A stretch of DNA of 64,000 nt. It comes from Cloeon dipterum. Its lineage: Eukaryota; Arthropoda; Insecta; Ephemeroptera; Baetidae. Shown in pieces: positions 35,141 through 45,300 of the stretch. The number at the start of each line of letters is the position of its first letter. The stretch's first letter is position 1. The stretch is taken from the NCBI RefSeq assembly GCF_949628265.1, contig NC_088789.1, forward strand, positions 7,990,886 to 8,054,885, given 5' to 3'. The position numbers and the translations under genes are program-made. The notes under the pieces were generated by a model, which saw only the letters and a list, made by a program, of their open reading frames with translations, searched no databases and had not been told where the DNA came from.

Positions 35141-37815
35141 TCATCTGGTTGCGTTGACTATGTCCTTCAAATCGCGCGTAGAAAGGGCTTCCCTGCAGTT
35201 TGGACATTTTCGATCTTGATGCTGCAACACAAAAGTCATTCAGTTAATCATATAATAGCCAACTTTACATTTTTAAGTAAAACTGTTTAGTTAAAATAAC
35301 ATCCTAAGTCTCATTTGTTAAGATATTGTAATTAACTTTTAAAATTTATTTCCTGGATCTTTAACAAGAAGTGTAGAAATCTTTTATTAAGTATGTAGTA
35401 ATAGATATTACATGAACTGAGATAAAAAAAGCAGTTCTGCCAAAATAGACACTTGCAAGCTCCAACCATAGTTATTCTTGTGACAAAAGCCAGCAATTAT
35501 TATTTTTTTAACCTCTGCTCAGCATTTCCCGTGGGCTATGAGCTCACCGAGTGCCAAAAACACGTCAGAGCGGATAACATGGTGCCTTAGTGGCCGCAAA
35601 TGATCCAAAATATTATACAGGTTAGCAATATTTGCTTATCACCCAGGTTTTTCACCACTGGGTTTTACCACTCAATTTGTACTAATTTCTTGCGCAATAA
35701 ATTATTTTTCCATATTTCCCCTGCGAAAATAAAAATTTGCGTTTGGAGTGGTCAAAGTTTCCTTTGTTGTGCAGATTTTTTTCTTTTAAATGCTCAATTC
35801 TGCCTCAATTTCTCAAAAAATTTATTTCTGATAATTTTTTAAGTCGAGGTCATGAGCAAGTAATAGTTAAATTATGGAAAAACTGATATGCAAACGTGGT
35901 AAAAATAAAAAAATAAACGATTTTTACCAATGCACAAAATTTGTTTTTAAAATGTGGGTTATTTGCAAGCCTATTGCCTTAACACTGCTAGCAATATCTA
36001 AAAAATGCGATCATTTTAAGTTGTGCTGAGAATTTAATTTGAAGTTTTTACCTGAATGAGAGCATTGGCGCAAATGTTGTGAAACTGGTGTCCACACTCC
36101 AAGGCAACAGCATCTCTGACGACACTTTCGAGGCAGATGCTGCACTCAATGTCTCTAACATCCTCCACAGCTGATCTTTGTTCTTTGGACAGATTACTCC
36201 AGCAAACAATGCAAGATGACGGCACCTTCTACAGACACGACTGTATAGAGTACAGAATAAATTTTCCAACCCCACAAGGACTCACCGGTCCGACGTCGTC
36301 TCCATACAGGTTCATGAAGCAGCACTTGTGATATGTGTGTTTGCAGGGCAGGACGATCATGTCTCCTCTCTTCTTGCATACCTCGCAAATTTTCCTAAGA
36401 CAAAAATATCAAATTTTAAAATTAATTCATTGTAACAGCTGCACTACACACTGAAATTCCATGACATTCAATTATACAGCAGCACTAAAGAGGACAGTGT
36501 TGTAATATCCCTATGCTCTTGCAGCAGGTGTAAGAAATTTTCGCAATTAATAATGGAATAGATTAATTTGAAGAAATCGATGGAAAACCAATAATTAACT
36601 AAACTCAATACTTGTGAAATGAAAAATTATATCCTTGGCGACCAGGGATATAAAAAAAACACTGCTGAGTCAGCCAAAACATCTACACAGAATAGTGTTT
36701 TCATCCAGAAACGCTAGTTTTGTGTTTTTAAAGTAGAAAGTGAAAAACAGACTGGCTGAATAAATTTCAAGCAACGGAACCAACGCGCACATCTAGTTGT
36801 TTGTTTAAACGGCAATAACACCAATGTAAATTTATGACCGATCCTTGTGAAAGGACACTGTACTAGAGAACAGAGTGGGACATTCATTAGTGATCGAACC
36901 AATGAGCGCATTTTCAAAATGGCAAGAGTCAACTATTGGCTATTTATTTTAACCAACCAAATTCAAAGCGATTTCGGACGTGTAGGAGATAAGGTCGGTG
37001 TCCGAGTGGACAGAGTCAGTTTTTTTAGACCCCCCAGACTAAGATGTCACACCTGTCTTCTCAGTCTGTCCAAGTGAAGTGAAATATAGCTAATAACTGA
37101 GGCTGAAGACTGAGCAATCAGCACCTGCAGTTTAGTGAGTTCTGGACATAATATAGGTTTTTGTGGGTTTTATATTTTGTTGTGGGTTATTATATTGTAC
37201 AACAGTGGAAAAATTACGCTGTAATTTCGCCACCCATACTTTAATAATATAACTAGCAAGAAGCGTAGCTCGGCGGAAACTGTAATTTTTCCATTGGTTT
37301 TATAACATTTTTCTCTCCATGACGCACAAGATAGTGGACAATTTCCACCTTCAACTATTGGATTTCTCAATTTTTTTTCTAAAACGTAGATAGATATATA
37401 CTAATATTTGTTCACATACAAAACAGCATGCTCTTGCATGTATGCATGTGTTACGTGTTATTTTTCTGTTAAATTCTGAGTGGTGGGGGTTTCAGTTCAA
37501 AGTCCTCAAGGTAGGGAGAGATTTTCTTGAAGAAAAGCTTTATAGTACCTGTCATAATCATGTCGTACTAAAACCTAATTTTTGGTCTGATATTAATTTA
37601 ATTTGTTTTAATTTTCCTGCTATTGACAATCCAAAATTGCCGAAACTGTGAGATCGGCAAGAAACTCACTGAACTCTCCGTCGACGCGAGTTGTGCCCAT
37701 TGTCATTTCGCTGCCTGTTTGGTGCAGTCCCATTCAGGGTGGTGTACAAAGTGATGGCGATGGCAGCGATGGCTCCGATTGCCAGCGCCGCGAACGTGTA
37801 CTGCGGCAGTACCAT
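35141..37815 (-). CDS. Membrane-anchored tandem RING-H2 protein, 170 aa
   Basis: Exons on the minus strand are 37670-37815, 36286-36394, 36052-36228 and 35141-35221; they join in frame to 170 aa plus TGA. Residues about 6-26 are a hydrophobic, alanine/isoleucine-rich signal anchor, followed by a basic RRRR patch. Finger 1 has C52, C55, C66, H68, H71, C74, C91 and C94. Finger 2 has C114, C117, C130, H132, H135, C138, C150 and C153, with the core CGHQFHNIC. Both match the RING-H2 cross-brace spacing. RING proteins usually act as E3 ubiquitin ligases, so a membrane E3 role is likely by family. I do not recognise the specific orthologue. The start chosen is the ATG at 37815, just before the anchor; the frame stays open upstream to an acceptor-like CGCAG at 37894, which suggests a 5' UTR intron. 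Confidence 0.75.
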
Positions 37816-38435
37816 GGTGCCCTTAAAGAGATCAAGCAGGTGCTGGCGCAGGGTCACCGAGCCAGCTGCCAAAAAGGACCAGTTTCTAGACAACTGCGTT
37901 TGTCGTCATTCGCTGCTCTCGATCAAAACAGAAACATTGCCAATTAGGGGGCGTGGCCCCTTGCTGGATGGAGCTCAAAAGAGCGACTACAGAAGTAGCG
38001 CGAAAGCTTTGAGTGATGAAGGTTGCCTTCAATTGCGCAATCCAAACTAGCATTGACAATAAATTATTTCAGATAAAATTGCAACATTTTCTAACTTTTG
38101 ATTGCGATTTTAAGGACACAGTAAATATTTTTTTACCATCCATAAGACAAAATTAAGTTAAGATCCCTAACCTTGGCATGTTTCCCTCAACTTTTAACAG
38201 ACTTTAATTTCTATGCACTGTTTATAGAGCAGTTGGTAATTCGCGCGGCCATCACCATCCGCGATGGAAACGCATAAAAACACAATTAAAAAAATAAATT
38301 ATTTCTGACTGTGCGATAGCGCAGCTATAGCCTATTTTTTAACAATTTTTATACGTGCTAAAAGATATAATAAAGATTTCGTTGTATTTTATTTAATTTT
38401 AAATAAAAAAAAATATTTCCCTTTTTATCAGTTCT

Positions 38436-38580
38436 TCGGTTAATCTTCTTTTTTTATCCCTGACCGGGAAGGGCGCGCACTGCACTAGCACGAATGCTGA
38501 AACCCGGCGGGTCCCAATAACACCGCGAACGGATAACATGGGCGCACCAGGCCGCACAGGGACCCAGCCCACTCAAGGGC
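38436..38580 (+). repeat. Left arm of an imperfect inverted repeat
   Basis: About 140 nt, beginning near ATCCCTGACCGGGAAGGG and running to ACAGGGACCCAGCCC, match the reverse complement of 39010-39165 with few substitutions. Three visible indels break the match (3, 7 and 9 nt); the 3- and 9-nt ones fall in the coding-like part. In one frame the arm reads TGKGAHCTS, NAETR and GAPGRTGTQ. The family is unknown. Confidence 0.8.
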
Positions 38581-39009
38581 CACTTGCCTCCGCACCGAGG
38601 ACTTTTGTTAAACGCTAGACATTCGTCCCGTGAAGCCAAATCACGCATGCTGGAAAGGTGCAAACCAGCAAGTAACGAGTCCCAGCCCGTTGAGCAATTT
38701 GAGCATTTCGAGTCACTAAACTAACCACTTTTTGCCATCTCTGACATTGGGTAGCCAGTATTAGATCTCTGAACTGCTCAAATACCTCCCATTGCTTTGA
38801 CACTCCTGAGAATGCCTTAACAATGCGAGCCAACGGGCTGGTTAATGGCAATGATTTTTCTTTGTATTTAATTCAAAGAGTTGGAAAATCAGCATGATAG
38901 CCTTGAGAAATATAGATGCAAATAATTTTAATTTGAGAGGTTATACTTTCAAAAGGGCTAAAAGATTTAAAAAAGGCCCGCCAGCATAATATTGTATAGA
39001 AGTTACAGA

Positions 39010-39165
39010 AATAGCTCTTCAGCGAGCTGGGTTCCTGTGCGGCCAGGTGCGCCGATGTTATCCATTCGCGCCATTCGCGGTGTTATTGGAACGCGGGTTT
39101 CAGCATTCATGCTAGTACAGTGCATGCCCTTCCCGGTCCTCGGACAGGGATGAAAAGTAAAAAAT
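39010..39165 (-). repeat. Right arm of the inverted repeat
   Basis: The reverse complement of the left arm, about 430 bp away. On the minus strand it reads TGKGMHCTSMNAETR, PITPR and GAPGRTGTQ. Both arms therefore keep the same peptide in opposite orientations. They could be a foldback element, a duplicated exon or remnants of a transposon ORF. Confidence 0.8.
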
Positions 39166-39436
39166 AGTACATCGCTGAGAACGTTTTGGGTCACATTCGC
39201 TTTTCAAATAATTATTAATATTCGACGTGTCGTGTCGCGGCAGCCTATAAATTGAAATTGGACTGAAAAATTTAATAGAGCATTATAAACGGTTAATTCC
39301 TTGTATGTATTTCTCTCTGGCTTTTATATTCAAACTGATTGTAAGCCTGAATTTAAAAAAAAAAAATGCCTTTTTGCAGGGAAAATTGTTGAGGTAAAAA
39401 GCGAGCGCTGCTGCGTTTCTATGGAACACCCGCCGA

Positions 39437-39784
39437 GTGAGTAGCAACCATCGGGGTTGCCATGGTTTCCGAACCATGAGAGCCATGCGCAGAAGGCCTA
39501 CTCCTTCAGCTGTAGCCGCACCAGCAAGGAGCGAGCGAGTAACAAGTAGTGCGACTCGAGCTCAAAATGTAAACGCACACACAACGACGTTTCCTGCAAC
39601 CTGGAATTCTGCAGCCCTGTGCTGCAGGACGTTCGGCTTACAGGGTGAGCGCTTGGTGTGCAATACCGACGGCGTCGAAGTGGTGTGCCAAGGGTGCGGC
39701 CCGCACGGCCGGCAGCCCTGTAGGCCACAGGTCGATTTTTTGTACACTTTCTGCATGGGCGGCTCAGTGCGAAGGCGGGTCTAA
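39437..39784 (+). other. Unassigned open frame, possible 5' exon or gene remnant
   Basis: The frame opens with GTG rather than ATG and runs 115 codons. Its second half is cysteine-containing (CCRTFG, CNTDG, CQGCG). A donor-like CAGG|GTGAGC lies near 39643 and an acceptor-like TTTCACAG ends at 39899, just before the GPCR start. The piece up to 39642 could thus be a 5' UTR exon of the receptor gene. No family was recognised. Confidence 0.25.
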
Positions 39785-39921
39785 AATTAGCTGCAGTTGC
39801 AAATAGCCTGCACTATCGATCGCAGTGAGCCTTGCAATTAAAATCTAGGATTCAAAGGTATATATCCACCAGCTCATTTAATGACACACAATTTCACAGG
39901 TCGTGATGAAAAAGCAGTAAT

Positions 39922-41603
39922 ATGAATGAATCAATCTTGACGGCGTTGACCATCATCTTTGTGGTGGGTGAGCCATTCTGCGCCATGGTAAGCCTGGTGG
40001 TCAATCTCTACTGCATTTGCCAGCTGAGTGGCCTGAGCAGCAGAGCCAAGAATGCGGGCGCTCAAACGAATAAGCAGGCTCTCATCTGGAGCTCCCTCAA
40101 CATTGTGATGGCCACCCTGGACCAGTCAGCCCTGACGCTGGTTTTCGGAGACTACCTGGGCCACAGCGGCCTCTGCAGACTTGTCAGCTTCGTGCGCACC
40201 CTCAACATCGTGATTGATTCCTGGATGATGGTTATCTTCTTTTTGATCATATTGTCACCCTACAAAAGGTGAGCGAAGAAAATGAGCTAAAATGAAATAA
40301 CAAAGACTGATAAATTTTATGAAGAGAATTTTGTTTGATTTTACAGTTTTAATACGATCGGACGCAAATCATATACCAGATCTGAAATTAATGTACAAAT
40401 TCAGTGACAAATTCTTTTGCTCAAACTGACTGCTTTTACTTGCCCCTTTGAATCGGGTTCTGAACTATTAAACAGCACGCGTCAGCATCGTGTGGCTGAC
40501 GGTTGAAAACTGAATTCCTATTTTTAAAATCACCTTCCGCCGATAGTTTTTAGCTCAAAACAAAAATGGAAAGGACTACTGCGCTCCTGAACCGCACAAA
40601 AATTCAAGCCTGTGCTGAATCGATTTTAATAATCCAATTTTACCCATGGGCTTTTACTGAGCCGACATAAAAACTGTAAAAATTGAGAAATATAGTCAAA
40701 AGTACTATAGTCATCGATCGATGCGTCTTGTCAAAGAGAGTCTGAACACCAAATTTCACAATTTTTGGACAATAATGGCCCATTTTTCAAAAATTAACAC
40801 GGGAATTCCCACAAGACTCCACGATACTCCACCTCCATAGCCCCCCTCTATGTTGCTAGATATAAACTTTTCACTGGTCATTTTCTTATATCATGATATT
40901 CTACACGTCTGATGCAAACAAAAGTACTTTTTATTTTGGTCAGTATCCTTGTTAGTTGTGCATTCATATGTCAAAAAAATATTTGTTACTCAGCAGCTCT
41001 CTCTCTTTCTCTCTGTTTAGGTTCCCACACGCACCGTACTTCGTGTTTCTTGTAGCCACAATTCCCCTGATAAACGAGTTGGTTTTCCCCTCGAAGTCTC
41101 TGAACATTGGTCCTCAAATGGACATCTGCGTGTATGATGAGAAAGCAAAAGTCCGCATATTTCTGCGCTTCTTCTTTGTCGACCAGATTCCGATCATGTT
41201 ATCCTTTTCACTGAGCTTCATGATAGCGTATATCAGCAACAAGAAGAGAAATCAACTGGCGTCTTACTTGGCCGGTTTGCTGATAGGCCTCTTTATTATG
41301 AGCATCCTGTCGCACGTGCCCTTCTGGCTCATCCCCGTAAGCACTAGCGCCATGACGAAGAATATCATCGGACATGCTTTCTACTATGACATGCTTGGAT
41401 CAATGTTCGAGCGAATTATTGCCTGGGAAGCCGTGCCCTTGTTAGTGCTTAGGGCGCAGAAATGTTTCGTCACACTCTCTAACATCATCGGGGATGACGT
41501 TCTGAGCGCGCAGGATCCGCAGCTTGAGGTGGTCGAACTGGAGGAGCTCGAGCAGCCCACCTTTAACCTTGCTGTTGTAAAAACTGATAGAACTGACCTA
41601 TAA
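39922..41603 (+). CDS. Orphan seven-transmembrane receptor (class A GPCR-like), 309 aa
   Basis: Two exons, 39922-40268 and 41021-41603, join in frame across AG|GTGAGC and TTTAG|G. Seven hydrophobic segments can be read: TM1 and TM2 and TM3 in exon 1, and TM4 to TM7 in exon 2. A cysteine at the start of TM3 (GLCRLV) and one in the second extracellular loop (DICVYDE) are placed for the usual class A disulfide. The DRY position after TM3 reads LSPYKRF and no NPxxY motif is seen in TM7, so the receptor is divergent. The acidic C-terminal tail carries VVELEELEQ. The ligand is unknown. The ATG is preceded by a near-adjacent in-frame stop. A poly(A) signal AATAAA lies at 41826-41831. Confidence 0.7.
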
Positions 41604-41825
41604 AGGTTCAGTCTGCGACAGATATCCCGGTCAGGGTAAGAATTGGATTTGTAACGATCACCTTTTAATCGGCTACTATGAGAGTCAATTTTATTGATTG
41701 GTCAACCGCTTTTCAGTTCAATCTTTGGATATTGAATTTTTAAGTTGGCCAAATTTTACAATTTTAAAAGCTTCACTTTGTGCTGTGAGGATCCTAAGAT
41801 TTTAATGTGATCTGGAATGTGTCCA

Positions 41826-41831
41826 AATAAA
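41826..41831 (+). terminator. Candidate poly(A) signal, GPCR gene
   Basis: AATAAA about 220 nt after the receptor stop codon. Confidence 0.45.
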
Positions 41832-42169
41832 CCAAGAGGCTTAATTTCCGAATGAAATTCATTCGTCAGTGTTCCATATAATATATATGATACAAAATGT
41901 ATTTTCCCTGCGGCTTAAACGATATAGCTATTTATTATGGCACCTATTGTTGGCAACAACCTAATGTTAAGAAGAATATCCATTAAATGTATGATGATGG
42001 TGGAAGAAAACTGCATTTTTTGTTCTTTTAGAACTTCATTTAGGCCTAGAGTTTTAATAACACAACACTGAACATTATAAATTATATACATAGAAAAAAC
42101 AAAACCATCAACTAAAAACTTAACGTCAACTCTCCATAAAATTTTCCCTACAAAATTAACTTTATAACA

Positions 42170-42175
42170 TTTATT
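42170..42175 (-). terminator. Candidate poly(A) signal, eys
   Basis: Minus-strand AATAAA about 160 nt after the eys stop codon at 42336. Confidence 0.45.
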
Positions 42176-42335
42176 GTATATTAATACACTATTCTAAGCT
42201 ACTACAATGATTATTTCTGTTTAAAGCTGGAAGTTTACAGCTTTGATTTCACTGATGGACTAAGTCAAATCGTTGTCCAGGACATGATTTTGACTGTTAC
42301 AAATTTAAAAAAGATGGAAGTCTGAACTTACATGG

Positions 42336-45300
42336 CTATTTTGCGTTGCAGGAATAAACATTTTTGTGTTGGTAGGATGGAAAGTCTGAAAGTTGCGCTG
42401 TCTCATCATTCCAGCCTAATTCTGCCACGCATCCTTGGTAAGAGGAACTGAAAAAATGAGAAACGCTCTGTGCAGCTGGACTTTCCTCTGGGGTGCCACC
42501 TAAAATTACAATATTTATAATGTCAGTTTTTTTGGATTTTCAGTATTTACCAATCACAATGTTCAATGTGGATTTGATTTGATCTGAAAAGTGCCTCTTC
42601 TGCCTTTTCCATTCGGATTCTAAATCTTCCATTTCTCCGTCAAGCCACACCATGGCTTTTTCTGCCGAGTCCCACAGTATGTTAACCCTGAGCATAATAA
42701 TCTTATCGCATTTAATCTATCACATAAAGATATAATTGTCATACCTGTGGAAATTGCCATCATTTATCTTCCCAGATATGACCGCAGTGTTTGAAGTGTT
42801 GAGCTCATTACCCCAAACGACTCGCAGCCGACCTTCCTGAATTCCCAATCCCACATATGCCTTGTTGTCAGCATCCTAGGATTTCCATTCTTTACAAGAA
42901 AATATCGCAGTTTATGTAAATTCAATACCTCTTGGATCCAAACAACAAGTCCTTCATTGCTTTTGGCCGAAAACTTCAAATTTAGGTATCTCACTGGAGA
43001 CACTTCTGTGTTGTCCATTAATAAGAGAGGAGCTTGGAAGGAAATCCAGCCGTCACCCCTAAATTCTGGCGTGCGATAATTTTCTGGAAGTTCTAGGTTA
43101 GGAAAAATATTATCCACTATGATTTTAGATTTTTTACAACCTTTCAGAGGTAAACTCAAACAGTCAAGCTCAATCTGGCCATCGACACAAGGATCCAGTT
43201 GCAGCAAGGCAAGAGCAGACTTTTCGCACGGTTTGACATTTCTGGCGCTCAGGGCGAAAAGCGCGTCCCTGGTGCGAAGGTTTCTGGCCATCAAACCTGT
43301 AGGGAGTGTGCTCGCCTCCACCTCGGGAGTCGAGGACTCGACTTCATTTAGCTCTTCAGTGTTCTTCGTATTGTTGGAAATCAAAGCGTAAATCTTCAGA
43401 TTTGTAACACGCCTTAAGTTCATTGGCCAGCTGGCTTTACCGTCTGAATGGAAGGTTTTCTTTTGGGTTGGCTCCATAGAGGAATCCCAGCTTCCTAAAT
43501 ACAGGGATTTAAATCTTTGTTCAAAAAATAAAAAAAGCTTCAAACCTGCCATGTATGAGGCTCTGATTTCTCCTTTCAATAAAGACAAGATGTCGTCCCC
43601 AAATTTCGGGTAGATATTGCTATTTGACAGCTGCCGGAAATGATTTAATCTTAAAAATTTAATATGTTATTGAAAGCTGTGATTTTACCTGTTTGATATA
43701 CTCTGGAGAGAGCTGTGCCACGTCATACCTGAACCTTGGTGGATGTTTTCCGACCGTCCGCACACCACGATTGTTCAGTCTCGCCCTGCCAAGATGCACT
43801 ATCACTTTCCGCCAATCCACGTGGAGCTTCCTGATGCATCCACCAAACGGTCTCAGCAAAAGCCAGGTTACAGGGGCCACTGAGCTCAGGTCCGGTGCTC
43901 CTCCTGAAAAACTTTCTTATTTAAAAAAAAGACGTCTCTTGAATTAATTTTAGGTGACCGACCTATGTACAATGTCGATTGACCTCCATTCCAGTTGGAA
44001 GACTGTCCAGGCAAGAGCCAGCTGGAGACCGACCTTCCTGCGACGCTCAGGAAAACCCTTCGGCCCACGCGGCCTGCACGGACTTTGATCCACACGCCGG
44101 CTCTGACAGAGACGCCTCTTGGGCTGCTTAAAATCATTGGCGGCCCATCTCCTGCACTTTCTGGTCTCTCAGGGTTCATTTAAAGAATTCCAGAAACAAA
44201 CCTGATCCTAAGATCAGCTCCAACACCCTGTCAGAGGTGAGCAAAAGGGCCATGAAGTCGCCCGTGTCCGAGTCCTGCGAGAAAAAGAGAACCTGGGCTG
44301 CGGGAGCGCCTGGCCACGTCTGCGGCTTCATCTCAAACTCGACGCAGGAATGCTCAAGCAAGCCAAGGTCGGAGTGCAAGGGAAGACTGCGCGGAACCTC
44401 CAGAAATGATCGTTTGCCTGAGAAGTATAGCTCTGGCCAAACCACAGAGTTCCGCGACTCCACTGTGAGCACAGGCTACATGTCAAAAAATAATTCAGGA
44501 CGCGGACGAATTTGGACCAACTCGAGTTGCACCAGCGTCCGGTCTTGCCCAATGGACAGTCGCACTCGTAGCCAAACTGCAAGGGCACGCAGGTGCTACC
44601 CTCCGCGCACATGTGTCTCTGGGTGTCGCATGGATTCCTCGGCTCGGCACACAAAGGACCGAACCAACCCTGCGCGCAAAGGCACCTGCCACTCAGACAA
44701 TTATTTCCTCTCTTTTGTTTAAAGTACGATAAAATTACGCAAAAGACGGGCCGTGGGGCAAGCAAATGCCACCCTGACGACAAGGATTGTTGGTGCAAGG
44801 GTTGTAGTCTTTCTGAACGACGGACCTGCCCTTTGCTGGACTATTTGGCGGTCCGGGAGGGAAATACCTGGTCGGCTGCGACTGCGCGGATTTGACTTCC
44901 AGGTGAGACAAGCAGCCCTCAAAACCAGAATGCTTCGGAAGGTCGTGTGGCAAAATCGACGCGTTGATGTCGTCAAACCCTCCTAAAAAAATATTCAAGT
45001 TGTTAGGAACCAACATAAAAGCCGAACTATGCAACCCGCTGGGAACGTCTACCAAGCGGGTTGCATACTTTCATTTCTTGCAGGCGCCAAAGAAAACTAA
45101 ATATAATTACCAAAATATGCAACAGGCCGGGTGTTGAGCTGGACCATTCTTCCAATGGACTGTCCAGTGTAGGTGGTGTTGTCACCTTTGATCTTCAGCC
45201 ATCCTTCCTTTCCGTTCCGACCAAATCGAACTTCATGCACAGTTCCAGAGCTGAAATCCGTTGTTGTGAAAATTCGCCTTGGTCCTGCAATTAGAGGATT

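Larger units (their letters stand above)
37894..39921. other. Intergenic region between the RING and GPCR genes
   Basis: This divergent interval should include both promoters. It contains the inverted repeat described separately (about 38436-39165) and a cysteine-containing open frame at 39437-39784. Otherwise it is AT-rich and I see no recognisable gene. Confidence 0.55.

Noticed and set aside
38615..38851. 78-codon minus-strand frame inside the inverted-repeat loop
   Set aside because: No motif recognised; too short to support a transposase or gene call from sequence alone.
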